Counted from the stretch's first letter, positions 1-8,427 are shown. The stretch is 64,000 nt of DNA from Pseudomonas sputi (GCF_021603585.1 NZ_BQHI01000012.1:1-64000), one strand, 5' to 3'. Translations and numbers: made by a program. Notes: generated from the sequence alone by a model not told the origin.

Positions 1-90
1 AGCGGTCATCGGTCCATCTGTGAATTGCTCAAGCAGCTCTTTCGGGATTTTTGGCAGCTCTCGCAACGCGGGTTTCTTTTTGGTTGGCAT
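1..90 (-). CDS. IS256-family transposase, N-terminal fragment cut by window edge
   Basis: The reverse strand reads ATG at 90 and stays open to the window edge, giving 30 residues that begin MPTKKKPALRELPKIPKELL and end DGPMTA. From memory this matches the start of IS256-family (transposase mutator) proteins common in Pseudomonas, whose full length is about 400 residues. The catalytic DDE domain would lie outside the window, so it cannot be judged whether the copy is intact. A GAGG-like ribosome site lies just upstream on the reverse strand (near 98-103). The insertion is next to non-coding dispersed repeats and not inside a recognisable gene. Confidence 0.75.
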   Translation of the reverse strand, partial: MPTKKKPALRELPKIPKELLEQFTDGPMTA

Positions 91-142
91 ACATGCACCT
101 CTTACTCATGTTATGCCCGAACACAAAGTTTCTGACACCCCC
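1..142 (-). mobile_element. Terminal part of an IS256-family insertion sequence
   Basis: Upstream of the transposase start, the reverse strand carries about 50 bases ending in GGGGGTGTCAGAAACTTTGT, which looks like the terminal inverted repeat region of an IS256-type element. The outer end is placed near 139-142, where the sequence changes into the dispersed repeat. The exact boundary and target duplication cannot be fixed because the other end is outside the window. Confidence 0.55.
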
Positions 143-445
143 GTTGCGGCTGGCGGTTTCGCCCTTACGGCGGGTCACTTTGGCAAACGCCCCAAAGTAA
201 CCAAAGGGCTTGGCCCCTGCGTTCGGCGCCTCGCTGTGGCTCGGCGTTCCTTCGCTCCGGGATTCATCCGGGGGCATCGCCTACGGTTTGCTTCGCTGCA
301 CCTCCTCTCGATGTGTTTGGCTTCGCCAAACGGTCGCTGCGCTCCCACCCCCGGATAAATCCCTCCACTCAGCCTTCCGATGGGGCCGGCACGTCAAGAG
401 CGGTACTCGAGCTAACGCTCATCGTTTTGAGTGGTGAAGAGCGGA
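143..445. repeat. Dispersed non-coding repeat of fluorescent pseudomonads
   Basis: This stretch has the texture of a multi-copy Pseudomonas intergenic repeat: phrases such as TTTGGCAAACGCCCCAAAGT and GGCTCGGCGTTCCTTCGCTC, with many short internal inversions (TTTGGCTTCGCCAAA near 319-333). Short reading frames exist on both strands but they overlap one another and none resembles a protein family. I recognise the phrasing from P. fluorescens intergenic regions. No second copy occurs in this window, so copy number is inference. Confidence 0.5.
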
Positions 446-485
446 GAGCTGAAGACAGAAGCAGAAAACGGACTGCTTTTGTTTT

Positions 486-535
486 GATCGTTCCCACGCT
501 CCGCGTGGGAATGCAGCCAGGGACGCTCCGCGTTC
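486..535. repeat. Palindromic intergenic repeat, copy 1
   Basis: Contains the palindrome TTCCCACGCTCCGCGTGGGAA followed by a related half arm (GGGACGCTCCGCGTTCC). The first 31 bases are identical to the start of the element at 54157-54243, so it is repeated within this window. This copy lacks the far inverted arm present at the other site. The remaining bases 536-745 hold no recognisable gene; a TATACT hexamer at 686-691 may be the -10 of the next gene. Confidence 0.7.
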
Positions 536-745
536 CATTTTCGGATGTTTGGAAATGTGTTGGGTGTACCGTTTGTTGTTGCAGTGCTTTTGGGTTGGTT
601 GGGGTAACTGATCCGTTAGTCGACCCGTTCGTAAAAGCCACCGGTCGTACTCTTTTGGGGACTCTTTAAACTCCGCTCACGCAGGTATACTGCGCGCTTT
701 CGCGGCTCGTCCACCGGGCCGGACTTTTTGCTTCGCGGAGCTTTC

Positions 746-973
746 ATGACTTCCCCAATCGACAACGCTGTGAGCGATGTCCCGGCAGAGCTGGCCGAGG
801 CCGGCGAAACCAAGCCGACCATTCCTGCGTTCAAGTTTCCGTTCAAGCCAGGTGAGCTGGCGGCTGCCAAAGCGGCGAAGCAGCCGCAGTTCAAGGGCAA
901 GGACGGTGATCGTCACGCCAAGATTCCGGGTGTGGCGCCGTCGGGCACGCGCCGTTCGATGGGCAAGCGCTGA
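746..973 (+). CDS. Small conserved hypothetical protein, 75 aa
   Basis: Starts MTSPIDNAVSDVPAELAEAG and ends with a basic tail (GTRRSMGKR). The ATG at 746 is preferred over an in-frame TTG at 728 because GGAG lies five to six bases before it. The protein is rich in Ala, Lys and Pro, has no membrane segment, signal peptide or cysteines, and the lysine-rich middle suggests a soluble, perhaps nucleic-acid-binding or disordered protein. I do not recognise a family with a known role. A TATACT box at 686-691 is a plausible promoter -10. It stands alone, upstream of the chemoreceptor gene. Confidence 0.6.
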   Translation: MTSPIDNAVSDVPAELAEAGETKPTIPAFKFPFKPGELAAAKAAKQPQFKGKDGDRHAKIPGVAPSGTRRSMGKR

Positions 974-1120
974 TTCATTCCCGCCTCGGCCGTCGCTGTG
1001 ATTTTCGGTCACAGTGATGGCTAATTGCTCAGTTCCTGAGCCAGATCAACGTTTAACCAGTAAGTGCGCTTAGAGTCAGCAGCCCTGCCGACTCTTTCCA
1101 ATAAAACGAGCGCGCTTTCC

Positions 1121-2710
1121 ATGAAGATCAATCTCCCGGTGACCGGGCGCAATGTCGATGTTGCGCCGGATGCGAACATTCTCTCGACCACCGATCTGAC
1201 CAGCGCCATCACCTACGCCAACGACGACTTCATCAAGATCAGCGGTTACAGCCGCGACGAACTGCTGGGCGCGCCGCACAATTTGCTGCGTCATCCGGAC
1301 ATGCCCGCGCAGGCCTTTGCCCATATGTGGCAGACGCTCAAGGGCGGTCGGTCGTGGATGGGGCTGGTGAAGAATCGTTGCAAGAACGGTGATCATTACT
1401 GGGTCAGTGCCTATGTCACGCCGGTCACGCAGAACGGTGCGGCGGTGGAGTATCAGTCGGTGCGCACGCGGCCGGATGCGCGACAGATTGCGGCGGCGGA
1501 GCGGGCGTATGCGCAGTTGCGCGAGGGGCGGGTGTCGCGATGGCAGCGGCTGCCGGTGCTGAGTTTACGGGCGAAGATCATGGCATTGACCAGTTCGGTG
1601 CTGGCGCTGGTGCTGGGGATTGAAGCCTGGCTGCGGCCGGAGTCCATGGGCATCGAAGCCGCTGCGCTGGTAGCCGGTATCGGGGTCTGTGCCTTGGGCG
1701 TGGATTGGTTATTGCGGCCGCTGAAACGTCTGACCGAACGGGCGCGGGTGATCGCCGACAACCCGTTGAGTCAGGGTATTTATACCGGGCGACGGGATCA
1801 GTTCGGGCAGATCGAGTTTGCCTTGCAGATGCTCGAAGCTCAGGTCGGTGCGGTGGTGGGGCGGATCGGTGATGCCTCGCAACGGCTGGCCGGGCATGCG
1901 GCGCAATTGGTGGATCACCTGCACAGCAGTCACACCAGCACGCTCGCTCAGCAGGCGGAAACCGATCAGGTGGCGGCGGCGATTCATCAGATGGCGGCCA
2001 GTGTGGCCGAGGTCGCCAGCCATGCGCAGCAGGCGTCGGTGGCGGCGGATATGGCGGGGACGGAAACCCGTGAAGGTCATCTGCTGGTGGGTGAGAGTCG
2101 CAGTGCGGTGTTGCGACTGGCAGAGGAGTTGGGCCGGGCCACCGAGGTGATTCATCAGCTCGAAGGCCACAGCAGCGAGATTTCCGGGGTGCTGGAGGTG
2201 ATTCGCAGTATCGCCGAGCAGACCAATCTGTTGGCGCTCAACGCCGCGATCGAAGCGGCCCGGGCCGGGGACGCCGGGCGCGGGTTTGCAGTGGTGGCCG
2301 ATGAGGTGCGGGGTCTGGCCCAACGCACTCAGCAGTCGACCAACGAGATTCAACGGATGATCAGCACCCTGCAGAACGGTGCGCGGGATGCGGTGCTGGT
2401 GATGCAGCAGAGCAGCGAGCATGTGGATAACAGCGTCGAACAGGCCCAGCGTGCGGCCCGGGCCCTGGACGGGATCAGCGGGCGGGTCGAGCAGATCACC
2501 GAGATGAGCCTGCAGATTGCGGCAGCGGTCGAAGAGCAAAGCGCGGTGAGCGAGGACATCAACCGCAACATCGTCAGTATCCGCACGGCGTGTGAGCTCA
2601 CGGTGGATGAAGGGCGCCAGAGCCAGCTCAACTCACAGGATGTGGCGGGGCTGGCGGGGGATTTGCGTTCGCTGGCGCGGGAGTTCTGGGGGCGGCGGCA
2701 GGGCGTCTAG
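1121..2710 (+). CDS. PAS-containing methyl-accepting chemotaxis protein (Aer-like)
   Basis: A 529-residue transducer. An N-terminal PAS domain (about residues 15-115, with NDDFIKISGYSRDELLGAPH) probably senses redox or energy state through a bound cofactor, as in Aer. A short hydrophobic hairpin (about 153-198) anchors it to the inner membrane, followed by a HAMP-like stretch. The cytoplasmic signalling domain carries the diagnostic hairpin (about 358-402; EQTNLLALNAAIEAARAG) that contacts CheA and CheW. There is no periplasmic ligand domain. The ATG at 1121 gives the usual Aer-type start; an upstream in-frame codon at 1064 adds non-conserved residues. Its stop overlaps the stop of the convergent gene by three bases. 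Confidence 0.85.
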   Translation: MKINLPVTGRNVDVAPDANILSTTDLTSAITYANDDFIKISGYSRDELLGAPHNLLRHPDMPAQAFAHMWQTLKGGRSWMGLVKNRCKNGDHYWVSAYVTPVTQNGAAVEYQSVRTRPDARQIAAAERAYAQLREGRVSRWQRLPVLSLRAKIMALTSSVLALVLGIEAWLRPESMGIEAAALVAGIGVCALGVDWLLRPLKRLTERARVIADNPLSQGIYTGRRDQFGQIEFALQMLEAQVGAVVGRIGDASQRLAGHAAQLVDHLHSSHTSTLAQQAETDQVAAAIHQMAASVAEVASHAQQASVAADMAGTETREGHLLVGESRSAVLRLAEELGRATEVIHQLEGHSSEISGVLEVIRSIAEQTNLLALNAAIEAARAGDAGRGFAVVADEVRGLAQRTQQSTNEIQRMISTLQNGARDAVLVMQQSSEHVDNSVEQAQRAARALDGISGRVEQITEMSLQIAAAVEEQSAVSEDINRNIVSIRTACELTVDEGRQSQLNSQDVAGLAGDLRSLAREFWGRRQGV

Positions 2711-3456
2711 GCTGCCCGCAGTGAAATGAACGCGTAGGTCTGCGGCGGCTCGGACACCACCTGTGCCCCGGCTGCCCGCACTTGCCCGGCAATGTCTTCG
2801 CCGGAGACATGGAACAGCCATTCACTGGAAACTTCGCTCAAGGGTTGCGCCGTGACCTGATCGATCACCGAGGCGAACGCGCTCATGTCCGGCAGGTACG
2901 CGGTAAAACCGTCGCCCTTGAGCGCGGTGGTGCGGATGCCGAGCAAGCCGCAAATCGCGTCCTTGGTCTGGATGTCATCCCGATCGGCCTGACGGGAGCG
3001 CTGAATCAGCGTCACCAGTTCCTGATCCACCAGCTCACCGCCGACGATCAACTGCGGCCCTTGCTCCCAGGACTCTGGCGGACAGTCCTTGGCGGCGGGG
3101 TTCAGCGCAATGTGCGGATTGATTTCGGCGGGATAGATGCGACATACCAGCGGCCGGCGCTCGTAGATGCGGCACAGCTTGTCGTCGTCAAGATTCCGGC
3201 AGGGACCGACGTTGTAGGCGGCGAACGTGATCGCGACATGAGCCTCGGACATTCCGCTGCGCACCGCCGCCGAACGGCGTTGTGCATGCTCGCGCTGCTG
3301 TTCTGGCAGGCCCAGGCCGTTGGCGAGAAACGCCTCCACCAGCACGATCACCTGACCGCCGTCAGCCGCCCACATGCGGGCTTCGGCCAGGGTCAGGGGC
3401 ACATGGTGATCGGTGCAGCATTTGCCGCAGCCTACGCAGGAAAAGGTCGTATTCAT
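2707..3456 (-). CDS. YkgJ-family cysteine cluster protein
   Basis: 249 residues. The N-terminus carries CVGCGKCC and further cysteines follow (GPCRNL, LCRIY, LVCRIYP, KDCPPE), the pattern of the YkgJ/UPF0153 family, whose members are thought to bind zinc or an Fe-S cluster; the biochemical role is not established. The ATG at 3456 is preferred because the in-frame TTG at 3474 lacks a ribosome site. The second half (from about 130) has no cysteine motif and is less conserved in appearance. It is convergent with the chemoreceptor. Confidence 0.75.
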   Translation of the reverse strand: MNTTFSCVGCGKCCTDHHVPLTLAEARMWAADGGQVIVLVEAFLANGLGLPEQQREHAQRRSAAVRSGMSEAHVAITFAAYNVGPCRNLDDDKLCRIYERRPLVCRIYPAEINPHIALNPAAKDCPPESWEQGPQLIVGGELVDQELVTLIQRSRQADRDDIQTKDAICGLLGIRTTALKGDGFTAYLPDMSAFASVIDQVTAQPLSEVSSEWLFHVSGEDIAGQVRAAGAQVVSEPPQTYAFISLRAA

Positions 3457-3543
3457 TGAGCGGGCAATCTTCAATCAGGGTGTGAATCGGCGACATAAAG
3501 CCGCCGTACAGGCCCGGAGTGAAGCAAGTTGTGCGCCATTCGC

Positions 3544-3861
3544 TCAGGGGTTGGCAGTGGGGCGGATCGAGTCCCATTCGGTGACGAACGCGGTTTTCGA
3601 CTTTTTGTTGAACAGGCACAGCTCGGTGCCTTGCTGGCCCTTCATGTGTTTTTGTGGGTACTGGCCTTGCAGCAACAGCGCGGTGTAGCCGACGCGGTCA
3701 TCGAATTGCGCGGCGTTGCCGACCGGTTTGACATTTTTCAGGCCGCTGGCCTTGGTGCAACTGGCGAGCACGGTTTTGTCGTAGGCCGCCCAGGCGTCGG
3801 GGCTGGAGGCATGAGCCAACGGGGCGATGAGGCAAAATACGGAGAGGGCGAGGCGTTTCAT
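3544..3861 (-). CDS. Small exported hypothetical protein
   Basis: 105 residues beginning MKRLALSVFCLIAPLAHASS, a typical Sec signal peptide with likely cleavage after AHA. The mature part is about 87 residues with two cysteines (ASCTKASG and ELCLFNKK), which could form a periplasmic disulfide. No catalytic motif is visible and I do not recognise the family beyond conserved Pseudomonas hypotheticals. It is followed at 87 bases by the YkgJ-family gene in the same direction and preceded by the acetyltransferase, so the three may share transcription. Confidence 0.65.
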   Translation of the reverse strand: MKRLALSVFCLIAPLAHASSPDAWAAYDKTVLASCTKASGLKNVKPVGNAAQFDDRVGYTALLLQGQYPQKHMKGQQGTELCLFNKKSKTAFVTEWDSIRPTANP

Positions 3862-3923
3862 GGTTCGGGCATCCTTGGAGGGTTGATCGCCAAGGTTGGA
3901 GTATGCCGCAGGATTTTAGTTTG

Positions 3924-4406
3924 TCAGTCCGGCACCCATTCCCGGCGAACCACATACATTCCAGACCTTTCGTACAGGTGCTGCGCTCGCCGGTTGTCTT
4001 CCAGCACCTTCAGGTCGACAAACCCTTCACGTCGATCCTGAAACGCCTTGAACGCATGAAGCAGCAACGCCCGACCCAATCCACGACCCTGAGCGCGAGG
4101 ATGCACCACCAGATTCTTGATGTAGGCACTGGTCCAGCATTGCGCCACGCCAATGACGTTTTTGGCATCGCTGGCGATGAAACACAGTGTCGGATCGTAT
4201 TCCGGGTCGTTTTCAAACTGCTTTTGCCACACGTCCAGCGCCGGCACCCGGCCGCCGCCTTCGCGGTAACCGGTTTGCATCAATTCATGCACGACGGATG
4301 CGCGTTCGGCGCTGTAGGTGGTGAGTTCGATGCCGTTCGGCCATTCGATGGCCGGCACGTCCTGGCTCAGGTCGCGCCGCATCAGCAAACAGAACGTCTC
4401 GCTCAA
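3924..4406 (-). CDS. GNAT-family N-acetyltransferase
   Basis: 160 residues. The acetyl-CoA site is visible as the motif NLVVHPRAQGRGLGRALL (about residues 96-113), followed by the conserved C-terminal block VLEDNRRAQHLYERSGM. The substrate cannot be predicted. The gene begins three bases after the cheV stop codon, so the two are probably co-transcribed, though a functional link with chemotaxis is not implied by the family. Confidence 0.8.
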   Translation of the reverse strand: MSETFCLLMRRDLSQDVPAIEWPNGIELTTYSAERASVVHELMQTGYREGGGRVPALDVWQKQFENDPEYDPTLCFIASDAKNVIGVAQCWTSAYIKNLVVHPRAQGRGLGRALLLHAFKAFQDRREGFVDLKVLEDNRRAQHLYERSGMYVVRREWVPD

Positions 4407-4409
4407 GAC

Positions 4410-5312
4410 TCAGTGGCCCTGCGCGGCGACGTGTTTGGCCGCTTCGATCAGGCAGTGGGTCAGCTCCGGCGAGGAGAACTTGGTCAGCACGCCGTTGGCC
4501 CCGGCAAGGCGGGCCTTTTCGCTGTTCATCGCGCTGTCCAGCGAGGTGTGCAGCAGCACGTAGAGGTGGGCGAAGTCCGGGGTTTCGCGCAGGGTGCGGG
4601 TGAAGGCGTAGCCGTCCATCTCGGACATTTCGATGTCGGAGACGATCAGGTTGATCTGCTGCGCCGTGCCTTGCAGGTCCAGCAGGCAGTCGATGGCTTC
4701 CTTGGCACTGCGCGCGGTGTGGCATTGCAGGCCGAGGTTGCGCAGGGTGTGCACCGATTGTTGCAATGCCACCTGGCTGTCATCGACCACCAGAATGCGC
4801 GCATTGCCGAGCACTTCGGCGTCTTCCATGGTCAGGTCGGTCGGGGCCATTTCGATTTGCGCCGGGGCGATGCTGTGGATGACTTTTTCGATGTCCAGCA
4901 CCTGCACCAGCGTGCCGTCCACCGAGGTCACGCCGGTGATGTAGGCGCGCGAACCGCCGGAACCGAATGGCGGCGGTTTGATGTCGGTGGTCAGGCAATG
5001 CACGATCTTGCTCACCGCCTGCACATGCAGGCCCTGTTTCGAACGGCTGACGTCGGTGACGATCAGGCAGCCGCCGTTCGGGTCTTCCAGCGGCCGCTCG
5101 CCGATGGCGCGGCTCAGGTCGATCACCGACAGCGAAGCACCGCGCAGAGTGGCAATGCCTTTGACGTGCGGGTGCGACTCCGGCAGCTTGGTCAGTGGCG
5201 GGCAGGGGATGATTTCACTGACCTTCAGCAGGTTGATCGCCATCAGCTTGCCGCTGCGCAAGGTAAACAGCAGAAGCGAAAGTGAATCTGCGCGGGCTTT
5301 GTTGGAAGACAT
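4410..5312 (-). CDS. cheV: Chemotaxis coupling protein CheV
   Basis: 300 residues with an N-terminal CheW-like domain (about 1-155) and a C-terminal response-regulator receiver (about 170-300). The receiver shows the acidic pair in LVVDDSQ (176-178), the phospho-acceptor Asp226 in SDIEM and the conserved Lys in LTKFSS. CheV couples chemoreceptors to CheA and is thought to adjust sensitivity when phosphorylated. The ATG at 5312 has a strong ribosome site (AGAAGG, four bases away); longer in-frame extensions lack one. The acetyltransferase gene follows directly. Confidence 0.9.
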   Translation of the reverse strand: MSSNKARADSLSLLLFTLRSGKLMAINLLKVSEIIPCPPLTKLPESHPHVKGIATLRGASLSVIDLSRAIGERPLEDPNGGCLIVTDVSRSKQGLHVQAVSKIVHCLTTDIKPPPFGSGGSRAYITGVTSVDGTLVQVLDIEKVIHSIAPAQIEMAPTDLTMEDAEVLGNARILVVDDSQVALQQSVHTLRNLGLQCHTARSAKEAIDCLLDLQGTAQQINLIVSDIEMSEMDGYAFTRTLRETPDFAHLYVLLHTSLDSAMNSEKARLAGANGVLTKFSSPELTHCLIEAAKHVAAQGH

Positions 5313-5436
5313 AAAAACCTTCTGTGGAAAAAGGTGAGCGGCGATCGCACGGATCGCCAGCAGGTATCGATGCCGGGTTATCGACTTGTAACCGGCAGGC
5401 TTTAGGGATTCCGGCGCCAATCCGACGGCGGGACTT

Positions 5437-6990
5437 TTATTTCATCCCCAACCGCTTCGCCATCCGCCCCAGATTCGCCCGGTCCAGCCCCAATTCGCGG
5501 GCGGCGCTGGCCCAGTTGTCCTGATTGCGCTCAAGTGCTGCGCTGATCAATTGCCGCTGATACTGCTCGGTGGCGGTGCGCAGGTCGCCGCTGACCAATG
5601 GCTGAGTGGCGGCTGCTTCGGACGGCGTCGGTGAGTTATCCACAACCTCGCGCGGCAGGTGGAGATCCATCGCGCTCAGGCTGAGTATCTTCGGCCGCAC
5701 CTTGCAGTTGCCCAACGCCTTCAGTGCGCTGCGTCCGATCAAGTGTTCCAGCTCCCGCACGTTGCCCGGCCAGGTGTAAGCGAGCAGCGCTTGCTGGGCG
5801 TCGTTGTTCAGGCGCAGGCTGTTGAGGCCCATGCGCGAGCGGTTCTGTTCCAGAAAATAGCCGCTGAGCAACAACACATCGCGACCCCGGTCACGCAGCG
5901 CCGGCACCCGCAACGGGTAGACGCTGAGGCGATGGTAGAAGTCGGCGCGGTAGCGGCCGCTGCGCACCTCTTCGGCCAGGTCGCGGTTGGTCGCGGCGAT
6001 CAGGCGCACGTCGACCTGATGCTCCTTGTCCGAACCCAGGCGCTGCAACTGGCCGCTCTGCAACACCCGCAACAGCTTGGCCTGGACGGTCAGCGACAAC
6101 TCGCCGACTTCATCGAGAAACAGCGTGCCGCCATTGGCCAGTTCGAACTTGCCGCGTCGATCACTGGTAGCGCCGGTGAAGGCGCCGCGCACGTGGCCGA
6201 ACAGTTCGCTTTCCACCAAGGTATCCGGCAGGGCTGCGCAGTTGAGGCTGATGATCGGTTTGTCGGCGCGCTTGGAGGCGGCGTGGATTGCCTGGGCCAC
6301 CAGCTCCTTGCCGACCCCGGTTTCGCCGGTGATCAGCACGGTCAGGTCGCTGCCGCCGACCAGATTGATTTCTTCTACCAGCCGTTTATGGGCCTTGCTC
6401 TGGCCGATCATTTCGCGGTTCTGCTGGCCGCTGGCCTGGCGATAGACCTCGGCGCGCTGATGTTCGTCTTCGGCGCGAATCGCCAGACGTTCGATGCGCT
6501 CGGCCGCATTGACCGTGGCCGAGGCGAGGCTGGCGAAGGCTTGCAGGGCGTCGAGTTCGATCGGTTCGAAGCGCTCGGGATCGAGGGCGTCGAGCGTAAT
6601 CAGACCCCAAAGCTTTTCATCGACGAACAATGGGCAGCCGAGGCAATCGTGCACTTCGAGGTGATCGTCGAGGCCGTCGACCAGTCCGTCATAAGGGTCG
6701 GGCAAATCGCTGTCGGCGGCGAAACGGGTCGGCCCTCCGCCGGCCAGCAGCACTTCAAAGCGCGGGTGTTCGCTGACCTTGAAGCGGCGGCCCAGGGTGT
6801 CGGTGCTCAAACCGTCCACGGCCAGCGGCACCAGCCATTCACCGTCGAGGCGCAACAGTGCGGCGGCATCGCAGGGCAGCAGGGCGCGCATCGCTTCGAG
6901 CAGGCGCCGGTAGCGCTCGCCTTCGGGCAGTTCGCGGGACAGGTCGGAAACCAGTGGGAGCAGGGCGGTGAGCAATGATTTGGCAGACAT
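5437..6990 (-). CDS. norR: Nitric-oxide-responsive sigma54 activator NorR
   Basis: 517 residues. The N-terminal GAF domain (about 1-170) has residues that align with the iron ligands of E. coli NorR: Arg77, Asp98, Asp101, Cys116 and Asp134 by my count. The AAA+ domain has Walker A GETGVGKE (222-229), the sigma54-contact loop GAFTGA (269-274) and Walker B LFLDE. A Fis-type helix-turn-helix closes the protein. It diverges from the flavohemoglobin gene, as NO regulators (NorR/FhpR) do in pseudomonads. One GT-N7-AC site lies 10 bases before its start codon, so autoregulation is likely. Confidence 0.92.
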   Translation of the reverse strand: MSAKSLLTALLPLVSDLSRELPEGERYRRLLEAMRALLPCDAAALLRLDGEWLVPLAVDGLSTDTLGRRFKVSEHPRFEVLLAGGGPTRFAADSDLPDPYDGLVDGLDDHLEVHDCLGCPLFVDEKLWGLITLDALDPERFEPIELDALQAFASLASATVNAAERIERLAIRAEDEHQRAEVYRQASGQQNREMIGQSKAHKRLVEEINLVGGSDLTVLITGETGVGKELVAQAIHAASKRADKPIISLNCAALPDTLVESELFGHVRGAFTGATSDRRGKFELANGGTLFLDEVGELSLTVQAKLLRVLQSGQLQRLGSDKEHQVDVRLIAATNRDLAEEVRSGRYRADFYHRLSVYPLRVPALRDRGRDVLLLSGYFLEQNRSRMGLNSLRLNNDAQQALLAYTWPGNVRELEHLIGRSALKALGNCKVRPKILSLSAMDLHLPREVVDNSPTPSEAAATQPLVSGDLRTATEQYQRQLISAALERNQDNWASAARELGLDRANLGRMAKRLGMK

Positions 6991-6999
6991 AGGCTTGTA

Positions 7000-7111
7000 G
7001 TCAAAGAGACATGTTGTAGTCGAAGCGACTATAGAGTGGCTTGTGTCAATCTGACCACATAAATTTCAAGCTATTGATTTATATAGAAAAAATAGTTGGC
7101 ACGATTACTGG
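7000..7111 (+). promoter_or_regulatory. NorR enhancer sites and sigma54-like promoter of hmp
   Basis: Three copies of GT-N7-AC, the NorR core site, are visible: GTCAAAGAGAC (7000-7010), GTCGAAGCGAC (7019-7029) and GTCAATCTGAC (7045-7055). Three sites is also the number upstream of E. coli norV. Downstream, TGGCAC (7097-7102), five bases and CTGG (7108-7111) resemble a -24/-12 sigma54 promoter, with the -12 element imperfect (GG in place of GC). AGGAG at 7141-7145 is the hmp ribosome site. Binding and promoter use are inferred. Confidence 0.75.
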
Positions 7112-7153
7112 ACTGGACAAGGCACTTTTAGAGAAAGCTCAGGAGTCACTCTT

Positions 7154-8335
7154 ATGCTTAGCGTCCAGGATCGTGCCATCATCAAGTCCACCGTGCCTCT
7201 GCTGGAAAGCGGTGGTGAAGCGCTGATCACTCATTTCTACCGGATGATGCTCTCCGAGTATCCGGAAGTCCGCCCGCTGTTCAATCAGGCTCACCAGGCC
7301 AGCGGTGATCAGCCCCGCGCCTTGGCCAACGGCGTGTTGATGTACGCCCGCCACATCGATCAACTCGACCAGTTGGGCGATCTGGTGGCCAAGATCATCA
7401 ACAAGCACGTGGCGCTGCAGATCCTGCCGGAACACTACCCGATCGTCGGCACCTGTCTGCTGCGCGCCATCTCCGAAGTGCTCGGCGATGAAATCGCCAC
7501 CCCGCAAGTGATGAGTGCCTGGGGCGCGGCCTACGGTCAGTTGGCCGATATTCTGATCGGCGCCGAAACCGCCATCTATGACCAGAAAGAACAAGCCGTC
7601 GGCGGCTGGCGTGGGGCGCGGGAGTTCATCGTGGCGGCCAAGGTCGAGGAGAGCGCGGAAATCACCTCGTTCTACTTCGAGCCGGCGGACAAGGGCCCGA
7701 TCCTCGCAGCGGAGCCGGGTCAGTACATCGGTATGAAGCTGATCCTCGACGGCGAAGAAATCCGTCGTAACTACTCGCTGTCGGCCCTGGTCAACAAAGG
7801 TCAGTACCGCATCAGCGTCAAACGCGAACCGGGCGGCCGCGCCTCCAATTTCCTGCACGATCAACTGCACGTCGGCGCGAGCATTCAGCTGTTCCCGCCA
7901 TCGGGTGAATTCACTCTGACTGCCAGCGACAAACCGCTGGTGCTGATCAGCGGCGGCGTCGGCATCACCCCGACTTTGGCGATGCTGGAAGCGGCGCTGG
8001 AAACCGAGCGTCCGGTGTACTTTATCCACAGTGCGCGCAACGGCAGCGTGCACGCGTTCCGTGACTGGATTGATGGACTGGCCGCACGTCATCCGCAGCT
8101 CAAGCGTTTCTATTGCTACGCCGAAGATGACGGTGTGAGCCCGGCGTCGGACAAGGTCGGGTTGTTGAGCGAGGAGCAACTGGGCGAGTGGCTGCCGGCG
8201 GAGCGTGATGTGGACGCTTACTTCCTGGGGCCGAAAGGTTTCATGGGGGCGATCAAGCGTCATCTGAAGGCGCTGGGTGTGCCTGAGAAGCAGAGCCGGT
8301 ATGAGTTCTTCGGGCCGGCTGCTGCTTTGGAATAA
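7154..8335 (+). CDS. hmp: Flavohemoglobin (nitric oxide dioxygenase)
   Basis: 393 residues, the normal length. It oxidises NO to nitrate using O2 and NAD(P)H in the cytoplasm. The globin domain (1-138) has the proximal heme His85 (INKHVALQ). The reductase part follows: FAD-binding RRNYSLS and the NAD(P)H site GGVGITPTLAMLEAAL. Pseudomonas literature often calls it fhp. It is divergent from norR and under a NorR-type control region, so induction by NO is expected. Two REP sequences lie directly downstream in place of a clear terminator. Confidence 0.95.
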   Translation: MLSVQDRAIIKSTVPLLESGGEALITHFYRMMLSEYPEVRPLFNQAHQASGDQPRALANGVLMYARHIDQLDQLGDLVAKIINKHVALQILPEHYPIVGTCLLRAISEVLGDEIATPQVMSAWGAAYGQLADILIGAETAIYDQKEQAVGGWRGAREFIVAAKVEESAEITSFYFEPADKGPILAAEPGQYIGMKLILDGEEIRRNYSLSALVNKGQYRISVKREPGGRASNFLHDQLHVGASIQLFPPSGEFTLTASDKPLVLISGGVGITPTLAMLEAALETERPVYFIHSARNGSVHAFRDWIDGLAARHPQLKRFYCYAEDDGVSPASDKVGLLSEEQLGEWLPAERDVDAYFLGPKGFMGAIKRHLKALGVPEKQSRYEFFGPAAALE

Positions 8336-8355
8336 TTCGGAACCGGGTCGCCCTC

Positions 8356-8427
8356 ATTCGCGAGCAAGCCCGCTCCCACAGGATTTGAGTTCGACGCGGT
8401 CCTTGTGGGAGCTGGCTTGCCAGCGAT
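8356..8427. repeat. Inverted pair of REP elements
   Basis: Two arms, GCGAGCAAGCCCGCTCCCAC (8360-8379) and GTGGGAGCTGGCTTGCCAGC (8405-8424), are in inverted orientation about 25 bases apart. The phrasing is that of the abundant Pseudomonas REP/REPIN family mobilised by RAYT transposases. The pair sits right after the hmp stop codon, a usual location. Confidence 0.85.

Noticed and set aside
20-669. Several overlapping short frames on both strands near the left edge
   Set aside because: They lie in the IS end and dispersed repeats; their existence follows from high GC content.
3903-5285. 460-codon forward frame opposite cheV and the acetyltransferase
   Set aside because: cheV and the GNAT gene have full family motifs on the other strand; this frame is their mirror.
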